DNA from: Poronia punctata
Taxonomy: Eukaryota > Ascomycota > Sordariomycetes > Xylariales > Xylariaceae
Length of the DNA: 18,484 bases
NCBI GenBank assembly: GCA_022579005.1
Contig: MU401886.1
Coordinates: 1-18,484 of the forward strand
Direction of reading: 5' to 3'
Both the position numbers and the translations under genes were made by a program. This document shows positions 1 to 9,924 of this stretch, piece by piece. How positions within the stretch are numbered: position 1 is the first letter of the stretch; each line of letters opens with the position of its first letter. The notes beneath the pieces were generated by a model. It was not told the origin of the DNA. It did not search any database and saw only the letters and a program-made list of their open reading frames with translations.

Positions 1-599
1 AGCTTACTTATTTTTTAAATAAAAAAAAAAACTTATTTTATAAGTTTATTTTAGCTTTTAGTTTTATTTAAAATAACTAGCTAAATTAAAATAAAATAAA
101 AAATTTATTTAAAATTAAAACTATTTTAAACTATTACTTAAACTATTTTAAAATAAAATACTAGTACTTAGTTAAATAAAAAAGGTATAGTTATAAAAAT
201 AACTAGTAGCGCTTAAAGTAGCAACTATGTAATATAAAAGCACTTATTAAAAAATACTAAGTTTAAAAAAAAAGTAAACTAAAAATAAAAAAAAAACTAC
301 TAATTAGCTTAGCTATATTTAGCGTAAACAACTTTAAAAAGTAAAAAAAACAAAAAAAGTATAAAAATAAAAAAATTTGCTTTTATTTGCATTTATTAAA
401 GTTAACGCTAATTTTTTAAGTAGCTAGCACTTAATATAACATATTATAAAAAAACCTAAAAAATAAGGTTTTATAGCCTATAAATTAAATAGTTAAATTA
501 AATAAAAACTAGCATACTAAAGTTAATTAGTTAAGTTATAATTAATTAACCTAACCTTGTTAAATTTCTTCTTTTAACATTATTAATTTATAAAATTTA
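1..599. other. Hypermutated AT-rich DNA, no recognisable gene
   Basis: No open frame or conserved motif could be followed here. The base pattern is that of saturated hypermutation: in bases 1-420 every top-strand cytosine (33 by my count) follows A or G, and AGCT/GCT motifs dominate the residual GC. By position it probably holds the 3' untranslated end or LTR of the minus-strand copia relic to its right, or another decayed repeat. I could not find LTR termini, a polypurine tract or a target duplication to prove it. Small inverted repeats at 451-472 and 559-580 look incidental. Confidence 0.6.
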
Positions 600-639
600 C
601 TATATTACCTTATAGTTCCCTTTACTAACTATTAATTTA

Positions 640-1379
640 ATAAATTTTTATAATATTTTTTATTTTATACGCTTTTTTAAAAGCTATAATATTAATTATA
701 AGCTGCTTTTTTTATATTATACTAAGCTTAATAAAGTATTTATATAGCAAATAAAAATCTATATAAATAATTATTAAAATTTATAGCAATTTTAATATAT
801 TAATAATTTTTTATAGCGTTATACTAAGTATAATAGTATAATTAATACTTTTTACTATTTTATATAGCTTGTTAGCTAGTACGCTTTAAATAACTTTTTT
901 ATACTTAAAAAAGCTTTAGTATATAATATTGCTATAAATAATAAAGCTATTTTTTATTTAATACTTTATACTAAAAATAATAATAAATTTAAGTTAAAAA
1001 CTTAAGTTTTTATTATTTATAAAAAAGCTATTAGTAAAAATAAACAGTTTTATATTATAAAAGTTAAAAGAAACATATTATAAACTTTAATTTTTATTTT
1101 TAATTTATTATTATAGCTATATATTTAGTATTTTAATATTATTTTTTATTAGTTAAATAACTTATATAGTAATAAATAAGTTATATAATGCTTTTAGTTA
1201 GTATATAAATATAATATATACTTTTTAAGCTTATTATATAACGTATTACTATATAGTATTTAGTGCTTTTTTATTAACTAGCTAAAAATTTTAAGCTTGT
1301 TTTTTTTATTAAAGTATAAAGTTATTACTTTAAATTTTAATTTTTACTTTATTAAATTTAATAAGTTAATTATATAATA
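640..1379 (-). pseudogene. Probable 3' part of copia pol (RNase H region)
   Basis: This stretch lies immediately downstream, on the minus strand, of the copia RT motif block, where copia elements encode RNase H and the polyprotein C-terminus. I could not follow a convincing RNase H active-site motif: several frames give short AT-biased peptides interrupted by stops. The call therefore rests on position and on continuity of base composition. A profile search after reversing C-to-T and G-to-A changes would settle it. The left boundary is arbitrary. Confidence 0.4.
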
Positions 1380-1990
1380 AAATTATTTTATTTTTTGCTT
1401 AAAAAAATAGCTTTTTTTTCTTTTTTTAAAATTTTTTTTTTAATATTATATTAAATATATTATTAGTTTAAAATTTAGTAATGCTAAATTGCTTTAATTT
1501 TGTATTTATATATAAAAAGCATAGATTATATATTAAAACTTTTATTTTTAGCTTTATATAATAATAATTATAATATGTTTTAAACTAGTATAGCTTAAAT
1601 TTTACTAAGCTATATAAAAGTTATATAATATATAAAAAAGTATTAAAAAAGTATACGTTTTTTAACTTTTTAAGTAACTTAGTATATATTATATAAGTTA
1701 ACTTATTTTTTAACTATATATATGCTTATAAAATATTATAAAGTTTACTTTATATATTATATTTTTTAATTAAAAATAAACTTAATATAAAAATAAACTA
1801 TTAGCTTATTTTTTAAATAGTTAGTAATTAAGTAAGCAGCTTTTACTTTTTTTAATTACTATACTTTTAAATAATAAGCTTAGATTTTTTATATAGTATT
1901 ATTATTTTGCTTTTAACTTTTTATACTAAGTATATATTAAAAATCTAAGTATTGCTATAAATTGCTTTATTATACTTTATAAGTATAAAT
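1380..1990 (-). pseudogene. Copia reverse transcriptase, degraded
   Basis: Reading the minus strand from about 1990, conserved fungal copia RT blocks appear in order. First is a K-S-[K/R]-L-[V/I]-I segment around 1884-1867. Next comes a Q-S-P-T-I-Q-R-like block around 1840-1810. An A-Y-T-Q-S-like block (RT motif A region) follows near 1720. The L-Y-G-L-A-E-A-G-like block sits at 1620-1577, where codons read L-Y-S-L-V-K-F-K. The catalytic T-D-D-T-like motif at 1467-1456 now reads T-N-N-I, as expected if both GAT codons became AAT. Many CAA/CAG/TGG positions are now stops. Copia RT copies element RNA to cDNA inside virus-like particles; this copy cannot be translated. It lies in a different frame from the integrase block at 2520-3170, so at least one net indel separates them. 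Confidence 0.86.
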
Positions 1991-2519
1991 ATGCTTTTAG
2001 TAGCTAAATTTTTAATTTTTACTTTATTAAACTTTTAAAATAAAAGTTTTAAAGTAGTAATTATACTATTTTTTTATAGTTATACTATAAAGTTATAGTT
2101 TATTTTTTTTTTAGCTATTAAATAAACTTTATATAAAGCATTTTTTTTTAGTTTGCTTTAGTATTATTGCTAAGTTTTTATTATAAGTTAGCTAATTTTA
2201 AAATTTATAAAATTTATATTAACTTATTTTTTATAGTATAGCTTAACTTAAGTATATTAAAATTGTATTAGTTTATTAACTATATTAATAATAATATTTT
2301 AGTTATTAATTAATATAATTTTATATAGTCTAGTTTATTTTTTATTTTTTTTTATATTATTATTTTGCTTTTTAATAAAAATAATAGTATATTATATATT
2401 ATAAAGCTATTATAAGTATTTAAAGCTTTAAAAATATTTTTTTTTATTTTAATTATTTAAAGCTTTTTTATAGCTTTTTTAATTATTTTAGCTTTTTATA
2501 TAATATTAAAAAATAAAAA

Positions 2520-3170
2520 AAAGTTAATATTAACTTTTAAATATGCACTAAAAATAAGTAGTATTAATACTAGTTTATTAAGTTTAGTAGTATTATTTAA
2601 CGCTTTAACTATTATTTAAAATTTTTTTTTTTTTATATTACCTTATAGCTTTTTATATAAAATATTAAAAGATTTATATAAAAAGCTATATACCTTTTTA
2701 ATTTTTTTAACTACTTAATATACTTTTATTAATTTTATAACATATAATACTTTAGCAAGCTAAGTATTATTATAAAACTTTTTAAATATAAAGTTTATAC
2801 TAAAATTATAAATAATATAATTAAAAAGCTTTTAATATACGTTTATTTAGTATTAATAAAGTATATTTTATATATTATATATAAATAGTAACTTTAAAAA
2901 TCTAGTAGCTTAAAATAATATACTATTATTAATTATATATAGTACTAGCTTATTATTTAAGTATATAACGTTAATAATAACTTTATAATTAAAGTTAAAG
3001 TTATTATAAAATATAAATTTAAACTTTTATAAAGCTAAATTATAAGTTTAATATTAGTAACAAACTTTTTAAATTTTTTTTAAAGCTTTTATACTAATAT
3101 TATTATAGCTTGCTAACTTAAGCAAGTTATATAGCTTTTTTATATAAAAGTCTTTAAAACGTTAATAAAG
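2520..3170 (-). pseudogene. Copia integrase (HHCC finger and DDE core), degraded
   Basis: In one minus-strand frame, from about 3170, an H-R-R-F-G-H-P-like zinc-finger half (codons now Y-stop-R-F-K-D-F) is followed about 35 codons later by a C-x2-C at 3062-3051. There TGT TAC TAA TAT reflects an original Cys-x-x-Cys. The core follows: an N-Y-[E/K]-V-I segment, a Y-L-D-[G/N]-x-P-V-L-H-like block near 2965-2940 and an A-T-R-F block near 2905. Further on come a G-K-V-E-R-Y-H-like block near 2680 and an A-V-K-A-L-N-D-T...G-L-V-P-T-L-L-x-F-G-A-Y-P-like block at about 2607-2535. This order and wording are typical of fungal Ty1/copia integrases, which insert cDNA into chromosomes. The reading frame holds for about 210 codons, broken only by stops explicable as C-to-T or G-to-A changes. 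Confidence 0.9.
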
Positions 3171-5011
3171 TTAGCATAGCTTTAGCTTTATAAAATATAT
3201 AACTATTTTAGCAATTAAAATATAAAAAAAATAAATAGCTTTATTTTTAAATAATAAAAATTTTAACTTTATTATATTATATAATTTTATTTTTAACGTT
3301 ATTAAAGTAAGCTTTAAGCTTGTTTGCATTATATAATAAAAGTAAAAAAAAAGTAAGTATTTTTAAAATATAAAAAGTTACTTTACTAATAAAAGTTTAA
3401 ATTTTTATAAACTTAATAAATTTTTTTTTATTGCTTTTTTAAAGTATATTATTATACTACTTAAAATTTAGTTAATTTTAGTTTTTAAATATTTTTATAT
3501 AAAAGCTTTAGCTTATAAGTATTTAATAGTTAATATTTTAGCTGCTTTAATATTTTATAAAATACCTTAGTACTTATAAGTATACTAATTTTTTAAAAAA
3601 AATAAATTTGCTAAGCTTATAAATTTTATTATAAGCTAGTAAATATTTTTTTTTATAGTATAATAAAAGTAAGCAGCTTTTATTAAAAATTAAATAGCTT
3701 AGTTGCTTTTTTTTAAGTTAAAATTGTTAGCTATATTATTATTATTATTTAATAGCTTTTTAACTTTTATTTTTTTATACTTTTAAATATATACGTTAAT
3801 ATTATTAGTAATAAAAATATTATAATCCTTATATACTATAATATATAAAGTATAAGCCTTGTTTTTTTTTTTAAATAATTATATAACTTATAGTTTAGCT
3901 TTTTATATATAAAGCATTATTATATAGCATACTACTTAAATTATATTGTTTAAAAAGTAAATATATAAAAAGTAAGTTTAAAAAAAGTAAATTTACTTTT
4001 TTTAAGTATTTTTTTATACGTTATTTAAATAACTTTTAAGCTTAATTATAATTATACTTTTAGTTAATATAGTTAATATTAGCTAGTTTTTTATATATTA
4101 AATACTAGGTTATTTATTTATTAATAGTAACTTGTATTGCTATTTATAAGTTAAATATTAAAACTTTACTTATTGCTTTTTAAGTAATAAGCGCTAGCTT
4201 AAGCTTAATAACTTTAGTATATGCTTATATAATAGTTATATATAAAAAAATTTTACTATTAAACCTTAGTTTTAGTACTTATTATATAAGTTAAAGTTTA
4301 TTAAATAGCAACTTAAGCGCTTTTAAGTTAAACTTTTTTAAGTTTTTATTTTTAATTTATATAAAAGTTATTATAGTTTAATTATTTTAATACTAATTAT
4401 AGTTAATATAAGTATTAAAATATATATTAAGCATATTATATATTTTATTTTATTTTTTTATTAGTTTAATATAATTAATATAGTACTGCTTTATATAATT
4501 TTAAAAAATTATTAAAAAAATAATATAATATTATATTAAATAAAAACTAAGCTTTTTATATATAGTTATAAAAATATATATTTTATTAAAAAAATATTAT
4601 ATAGTTATTTTATATAATTTTAGTTTTTTTACTATACTTTATTAAATATTATAAAAAGCTTTAGCTTAACTTAGTTTAAATAAACTAGCTTAAATAAAAA
4701 AAAAGTTAATAATACTTTTATATAGTATTAGTATTAGTGTTTAAAATGTTTTTATATAAAGGTTTTTTATACTATACTTTTAAAAGTATATATTTTTTTA
4801 AAAAAAGTTGCTAATAAATATTAGCTATTGCTATACTTTTAGCTATAAAGCTATTACTATTAATAAAGTTTAGCATTATTTAGCAAGTTTATTATATTAA
4901 GTACTAAAAGTTAATTTTATTTTTTAATAAAAAAATATACTTTTTAAAGTTATATTTAGTATAAAAAGTTTAGCTATTAGTAGTATAATAAAATAAGTAT
5001 TTTTATATAAA
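3171..5011 (-). pseudogene. Presumed copia gag/protease region, unrecognisable
   Basis: This 1.8-kb stretch lies upstream, on the minus strand, of the copia integrase zinc finger, where gag and protease belong, and its length fits. The sequence is saturated with TA/AA and no zinc knuckle or protease D-[S/T]-G motif could be followed. The copia 5' LTR may be hidden near 4700-5011 or may have been displaced by the later gypsy insertion at 5017. Nothing else recognisable is present. Confidence 0.4.
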
Positions 5012-5016
5012 AATAA
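5012..5016. repeat. Target-site duplication, left copy (AATAA)
   Basis: AATAA directly precedes the 5' LTR (TGTTAA...) and recurs at 13758-13762 directly after the 3' LTR. A 5-bp duplication is the expected product of a Ty3/gypsy integrase. In such AT-rich DNA a 5-bp match has some chance of being coincidental, but it falls exactly at both LTR ends. Confidence 0.75.
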
Positions 5017-5169
5017 TGTTAAGACCTAGTTTTATAGGTAACGGATCTATAGATCTATGATCGCCCTGAGTAGGTCTCTATAGTATATAGACCTCTTTGA
5101 GGCTATCCGGCCTTATCTTGATAGTTAGTAAATTTATTTATATTTTATTATGCAAACCTAATACTATTA
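5017..5169 (+). repeat. 5' LTR of the middle gypsy element
   Basis: 153 bp, aligned without gaps to 13605-13757 with 19 differences (134/153 identical), all C/T or G/A. It starts TGTTA and ends ...CTATTA; the terminal TA fits a mutated CA of the canonical TG...CA ends. It retains much more GC than the surrounding DNA. It contains a 12-bp palindrome GATCTATAGATC (5044-5055) and a hairpin-forming segment (5072-5094). By my alignment, 9 of the 19 differences are losses of C/G in this copy and 10 are losses in the other. Confidence 0.96.
5079..5089 (+). promoter_or_regulatory. Possible TATA element of the LTR promoter
   Basis: TATAGTATATA lies mid-LTR, identical in the 3' LTR, in a part of the repeat that is otherwise GC-richer. 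LTRs supply the Pol II promoter of the element, and a TATA-like run at this place is plausible. In an AT-rich genome the match alone is weak, and the same bases form the loop side of an inverted repeat. Confidence 0.3.
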
Positions 5170-5172
5170 ATT

Positions 5173-5190
5173 TAGTAGCTAGCGACACTA
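5173..5190 (+). other. Candidate primer-binding site
   Basis: Three bases after the 5' LTR the sequence TAGTAGCTAGCGACACTA begins. A tRNA-primed PBS should start TGG, complementary to the tRNA CCA end. TGG to TAG is a G-to-A change in the GG context favoured in this element, and the position is right. I could not match the rest to a specific tRNA by eye, so this is a positional call. Confidence 0.35.
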
Positions 5191-5560
5191 TTTAATCGGC
5201 CGCACTATAATTATATACTATTATATAGGGGACAGGATCCTTATAGCGTAAAAGACCTAAATTTATTAACAAGAAGGACAATACTGTTAAAATTGTTTAA
5301 AATAATAAGACTTTTTAGCTAAGAAATATAATAATAAAAAAAGGCTATACCTTAAGGCCTTACCTTTTACATTTTTACTATCTCTGTTCTTAGCAACTAT
5401 TTTTTTTGTTTTTTTTAAATTCTGGTATTTATAACATACCTTTAAATTAAGAAAGTATCTTTTTATTAAAAAGGTATACTTTACTACACTTCTTTATAAA
5501 TAATATATAAGTAATACGCTAATATATTGCTATTATAAAGTTTTTAGAAAACAAAGAAAA
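5191..5560 (+). other. 5' untranslated leader of the middle gypsy element, relatively spared from mutation
   Basis: This stretch holds GC-rich words lost elsewhere, such as CGGCCGC (5198-5204), GGGGACAGGATCC (5228-5240) and AAGGCCTTACC (about 5354-5364). No frame of useful length was seen. By position it is the leader between primer-binding site and gag. AT content rises sharply after about 5560, where coding sequence probably begins. The start codon of gag could not be fixed. Confidence 0.5.
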
Positions 5561-7950
5561 CGAACACATTAACTAAGTAAAAATAAATTTAAAAATAAAC
5601 TACTTTAAAAGCATTGTAAACAAATACTTAAAACTTTAATAAAAATAGCTAACTTAATTTATAAAACAAACAAGCTAGACACTAGCTTTTTTACTTTATT
5701 TAGCAAGCTAGTAAGTAAATAAATAAACATTTAATACTAAAGTAAACAAACTATATAATTAAGTAGTGTAGTTATATAAAAACTGCAAAAATACTTTATT
5801 AAAAAAATAATAATTATTAAATAAATAGTATACTTTTAAAAAATAAAAACTTTTTATATTTAACTTAAACTAAATACTTTTAAACAGTAGCTTATTAGTA
5901 CTATTAGTACTAAACCTAGCTTATTAAACGTTAGCTTTTTGCTTAATAAATATAATAATAATATTTTTGCTAATAAAAAAGTTTATAAAACTATTATATT
6001 AACTACTTGCTAAAGCTTTTAAATTTTTAAAACTTATAAATAAGCAGCAACTAATACTAAAAATATTAAGTAAAAAAAAAAAAAAAAATATAATAGCTTT
6101 TAATATACCTTTAAATAAAACTAATAACGTTATAAAGATAATAAAAATAATAGCTTAAATACTTTGTTTGCTTTAGCAAAACTAAGCTAATTAATAAGGT
6201 TAATTTAACTAAAAAAACTATAATAACAACTTTTATAAATAAAAAATCTACTAGGTAAGATACTTTTATTTAAATGTTAATATATTTTTTAAATAAGGTA
6301 ATTATATTACTATTAAATTAAATACTTATTAGCAAAATGTTTTATTATTTAAAAATAGCGTTAAAAAACACTTAAAAAATCTAGCTAAAGCTAGAATTAT
6401 TTAGCAAGACTTTTTTTAACTTTTAAAAAAAGACGTATAAGCTTAGTAGTTAAAAAAATGTTTTTTAAAGCTTTAAATATTTATATTAGCAAATATTACC
6501 TTAATACTTTATAACTTACGTTAAAAATTTTAAATACTAATTGCAAACGCTTTAGCTATGCTGTATTACTTAAACAATTTTTTTAATGCTAAAAAGCTAA
6601 AAAAAAAACGAATTTGTTAAATTGTAAGCTGCAAAAATAACTTAATATATAAAAGCAGCAAGACTAAATACTTTTATTTAATAGCTTACTTAAATTTATA
6701 ATATAATTTTTTTTTTTTTTTAGTAACTTATTATTAAACTAAATGCTAACGTTAAGTTTTATAACTATTTTATATATTTAAAAAAAAAGCTATAACGTAT
6801 AAACAAGCAATTATTTAAATAAATATGTTTATTAACTAAAAACTTTTTAAAAACATATATATTTTTATACTAATATATATATATAATATTAAAAGTAATA
6901 CTAAAAGAAATTAAGAAAATATATATTAAAAATATAACTAAAGTTAAGCTAGCTATAAAAATAAAGGCAATAATAAAAAAAAATATTAAAATAATAGTTA
7001 AAAAAAATATTAAAATAATAGTTAAAAGAAATATTAAAACAATAACTAAAAGGAATATTAAAACTATAACTAAAAAAGATATTATAGCAACGATTAAAGT
7101 AAAAGTTATAATAATAAGCAAAGCAAAGGTAAAGATAATAAATACTAACAGCAAAATAGCTTTCTAAGATTTAGAAGAAGCAAACGTAGTAACTATAAAT
7201 ATTGTTGTTATTAATAAAATAAATAGGTTAAACAATTTAAAAACAAACGTTGTACTATAAACAATGCTTACGTTGCCTTTAATTAAGATAATAAAAAATC
7301 GCAAAAGCTATAGCTTATATAAAAAGGCTATTTTTTTAAAAAAGAAATTTTTAATTAAAAAAAAGACAATATAGCCTATAATATTATAAAAGTAAACAAT
7401 TAATATATTAATTTTTACTTATTGCTTTAAGTAACTATTAAACTACTATTTATTACTTTAAAAATTAAAAAAATATATAAAAAATGCTATACTTTATTTT
7501 TATTATATAATAAATATATAATATACGTTATAGAAAGTTTTTGTTAAACTATAATATTTAAATATTAATAGCTAACAGTAAAAAAAATATAAAATAACAA
7601 GGTTTTACTTAATTAGTCTAACTTAATAAAAGCATTTTTAGTAACTAATAATAAACTGTATTTTAAAAATAAAATATATATAAATGCTAAACTTAAACAA
7701 ATAATAGCATATATAGCTCTACTAAAATATATATATACTAAAATTTTTGCTAGATTTTTTAAATAAAAAAATATATTTACTATATATGCAAATTTAAAAG
7801 TATTAAATAATATAGTTAGTTAACATTTTTTAAATAACTTAAAAATATAATATAAAATATATAACGCTTTAATTTTTATAATTTGTATAGGTATAAAAGG
7901 CATAATCTAATTATAAAAATAAACAATGTTTTTTATTAAGTTATAAACAA
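5561..7950 (+). pseudogene. Gag-like region of the middle gypsy element, degraded
   Basis: This lies between leader and protease, where Ty3/gypsy elements encode the capsid/nucleocapsid polyprotein that packages element RNA. Frame 1 is open from 6874 to 7164 and continues after one stop to 7257, giving a Lys/Ile-rich peptide in which many Lys/Asn codons are probably mutated Glu/Asp codons. It contains an 8-residue tandem repeat at 6976-7095. Near 7877-7903 another frame shows a spacing like C-x2-C-x3-G-H of a nucleocapsid zinc knuckle (Tyr at both Cys positions), but the final Cys is missing, so this is weak. The N-terminal part (5561-6870) is too damaged to read. Limits are approximate. Confidence 0.5.
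6976..7095 (+). repeat. 24-bp tandem repeat encoding an 8-residue unit in gag
   Basis: Five consecutive 24-bp units (6976, 7000, 7024, 7048, 7072) keep a constant frame. Unit readings are KKNIKIIV, KKNIKIIV, KRNIKTIT, KRNIKTIT and KKDIIATI, followed by a KVKV tail. Units 1-2 and 3-4 form near-identical pairs, so the array looks built by duplication of units and then of pairs. Since GA-to-AA change is common here, the Lys/Asn residues likely stand for original Glu/Asp in part. The run is hydrophobic on the antisense strand, which creates a spurious minus-strand frame over it. Confidence 0.85.
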
Positions 7951-8161
7951 AATTAAAAATAAAAGTATATATAAATATTACTATATAGCTTTATTATAAT
8001 ATTAAACTATAATTATTACTTAGAACACTATAATTTAATAAGCATGCTATTGTTTTAAATATTTTATAATAACGTTTATATATCAGTTTAGCAGCAAATA
8101 TAGCTATACTAATTTAAATATAATATAAATACTTTTTTATTATAAAAAAAGTAATTGTTTA

Positions 8162-8300
8162 TATAAATACTATTATTTTAGTTTACTTAGCAATTGTAGT
8201 TTTAGTACAATATACTAATTTACTTAACAACTACTATTTAAAATAAATGCGCTAATATATATTTATAACGTTATTGTTAAAACTAGTAAAAGTAATTTTT
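8162..8300 (+). pseudogene. Retroviral-type aspartic protease remnant of gypsy pol
   Basis: In frame 2 the codons at 8186-8215 read L-S-N-C-S-F-S-T-I-Y. Treating AAT as mutated GAT, the first AGT as mutated GGT and TTT as mutated TCT gives the D-[C/S]-G-[S/A]-[S/T] signature of the pepsin-like retrotransposon protease (catalytic Asp at 8192-8194). It lies upstream of RT as in Ty3/gypsy. This enzyme would cleave the Gag-Pol polyprotein. Only the active-site loop is recognisable, and the frame differs from both gag (frame 1) and RT (frame 0). Confidence 0.45.
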
Positions 8301-8899
8301 AACACAAAAATATTAAAGTATATAATATATATAAACGCAACTAATAAACTAATTAAACTATATAAAAATCTAAAGCTTAGTATAATATAAAACCTAAATA
8401 TAAATAGCATAGAAAGTATTTATTAAACTAATGCTTATATATTTGCTATATTTGTTCTTTATAAAATAAGCTAAAAAAACTTTAGCTTAAATAACTAAAT
8501 ACTAACTTTTTTTTAAACTAAAATAAATAATTTTAAATAGGCCTAGTATACAATAGCTGCTAAAAACTATAATATTTTATTATAAATCTTACTAATAACT
8601 AATATAGAAAATTAGCATAAAAAGCTAATAAAAGTAAAATATATTTTTTTTATACTAACTAATAAAAAAGTTTATATATTTAATAAAAAGCTATAATATA
8701 CTATAAAATTTAAAAAAATCTTAAAATAATATAATATTTAAATAGGAAAAGGCATTATTTTAATGCTAAAAAAAAAAAAGCTGCGCATAAACTTAGTTAT
8801 AAAATAGCAAAACTAGTAAAAGCGTACTTGTTTATATAAATTAAAGCTAAAAAACTAATAAATCTTAAATAAAATATTTAATAAGTTATATAATTAAAA

Positions 8900-9900
8900 T
8901 AAGCTTTACTAAATAAAAAAACTTAGTTTTTTTAGCAGCTTAGTATTTGTTATATAAAAAATAATTAAAAAAAAACAAAAAAGTAAAGTTGTTATTAATT
9001 TTAAATTACTTAATAATATTATAATTTTAAATGTTTACCTAATACTATTATAAAACAACGTAATAGCAAACTTTAAAAAAAAGAAATTTATTATAGTTTA
9101 TAATATAACTTCTTTTTTTTACTAGCTTTTAGTTTATACTAAATATAAAAACAAAATAGTAGTTATATTTCTTAAAAGACTTAAAGTATTAAGCGTAGCG
9201 CTTATAAAATTTAAAAATAGCCTAGCTTACGTATAATAATTTATAAATTAATAACTATAACTATATAAAAATTATTATAAAGCATATATAAACAATATTA
9301 TTATATTTAGTAATACTTAAAAAAACTATTATAAATATTTATATAAAGTATTTGCTTTGTTTTAAAAAATAAAACTAGTTATTTTGCTAATAAAATTATT
9401 TTATATATACTTTATAGTAAAACTACTAAGACTAAAAGTAAATAAATTAAAAGTAGCTATTATAAAAGCTTATATAAAAGCTATTGCTAAAATTAAAATA
9501 TTAATAATACTTAGTAATTTAAAAATATATATTAAGATAATAATATAGTTATATAAATATATACTATAGTTTTAGCAAAAAATCAAACTACTTTAAAAAA
9601 AAAAAATAGCTATGCTTATAAAAAAAAAGTAAACATAAAAGTTGCTAATAAAAAACCTTTTAAACTATAAAAAATAAACGTTAAAAAAGTTATTTTAATT
9701 AATACTAGCAAAAAAATAAAGTTTTAATATTATATAGCACAACCTTACTAAGTTAAATTATTTAAAATATTAAAATTTTAATAAATAAGTTTTTTTAAAA
9801 ATTAATGCTTTTATAAAATAAGGTTATAAAGTAATAATATTTTATATTAACAATTTAATATAAAATAAAGGTTTTATTTTTATAGCTAAAGTTAAACTTA
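8900..9900 (+). pseudogene. Ty3/gypsy reverse transcriptase, degraded
   Basis: In frame 0 a K-V-V-I-[N/D]-F-[K/R]-L-L-N block begins at 8985 (the V-D-x-R-x-L-N block of gypsy RT). It is followed by a Y-[L/P]-I-L-L-Q-like block, then a segment near 9090-9130 that reads V-Y-N-I-T-S-F-F-Y for the V-D-A-x-S-F-F-Y-Q motif-A block. A V-A-L-[I/M]-[K/G]-F-[K/R]-N-S-[L/P]-A-Y-V block follows near 9200-9235. The catalytic box at 9285-9296 reads Y-I-N-N for Y-I-D-D. These blocks match the fungal gypsy group with S-F-F-Y-Q in motif A. RT makes cDNA from element RNA; this copy is dead because of stops and loss of both catalytic Asp. The 3' connection subdomain (9370-9900) is less clear. It shares its frame with the RNase H that follows. 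Confidence 0.92.
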
Positions 9901-9924
9901 TAATATACTTTAGTAAGATACTAA

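Larger units (their letters stand above)
600..5011 (-). mobile_element. Ty1/copia-type LTR retrotransposon relic, mutation-saturated
   Basis: On the minus strand, domains occur in the order integrase (about 3170-2520) then reverse transcriptase (about 1990-1380), followed by space for RNase H. Integrase before RT is diagnostic of Ty1/copia (Pseudoviridae) and excludes Ty3/gypsy. The motifs match the fungal copia family whose integrase carries a YLDG.PVLH-like segment and whose RT carries an LQTDDT-like catalytic segment. Stops occur throughout and the integrase and RT lie in different frames, so the element is dead. No LTRs were recognised, so both ends are approximate; the right end is set at the target duplication of the younger gypsy insertion. 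The sense-strand 5' part (gag) would occupy 3171-5011. It is older than the neighbouring gypsy, judging from much heavier GC loss. Confidence 0.8.

Noticed and set aside
451..472. Stem-loop AAAACCT...AGGTTTT as a possible terminator
   Set aside because: The 7-bp stem is rich in A/T, no gene sits beside it, and the setting is fungal repeat DNA where bacterial-type terminators have no meaning.
559..580. 22-bp inverted repeat TGTTAAA...TTTAACA resembling LTR termini
   Set aside because: It is too short to be an LTR, lacks a polypurine tract or target duplication, and similar palindromes are common in A/T-saturated DNA.
6870..7154. Minus-strand open frame of 94 codons giving a very hydrophobic Ile/Leu/Phe-rich peptide
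   Set aside because: It is the antisense of the Lys/Ile-rich gag frame and its 24-bp repeat. AAA/AAT-rich sense codons read as Phe/Ile on the other strand. It has no family motif, and the plus frame is equally open.
7877..7917. Possible CCHC zinc knuckle of the nucleocapsid
   Set aside because: C-x2-C-x3-G-H spacing can be imagined with TAT for TGT, but the last Cys position is AAA, which cannot come from a Cys codon by these transitions. It is kept only as a remark under gag.
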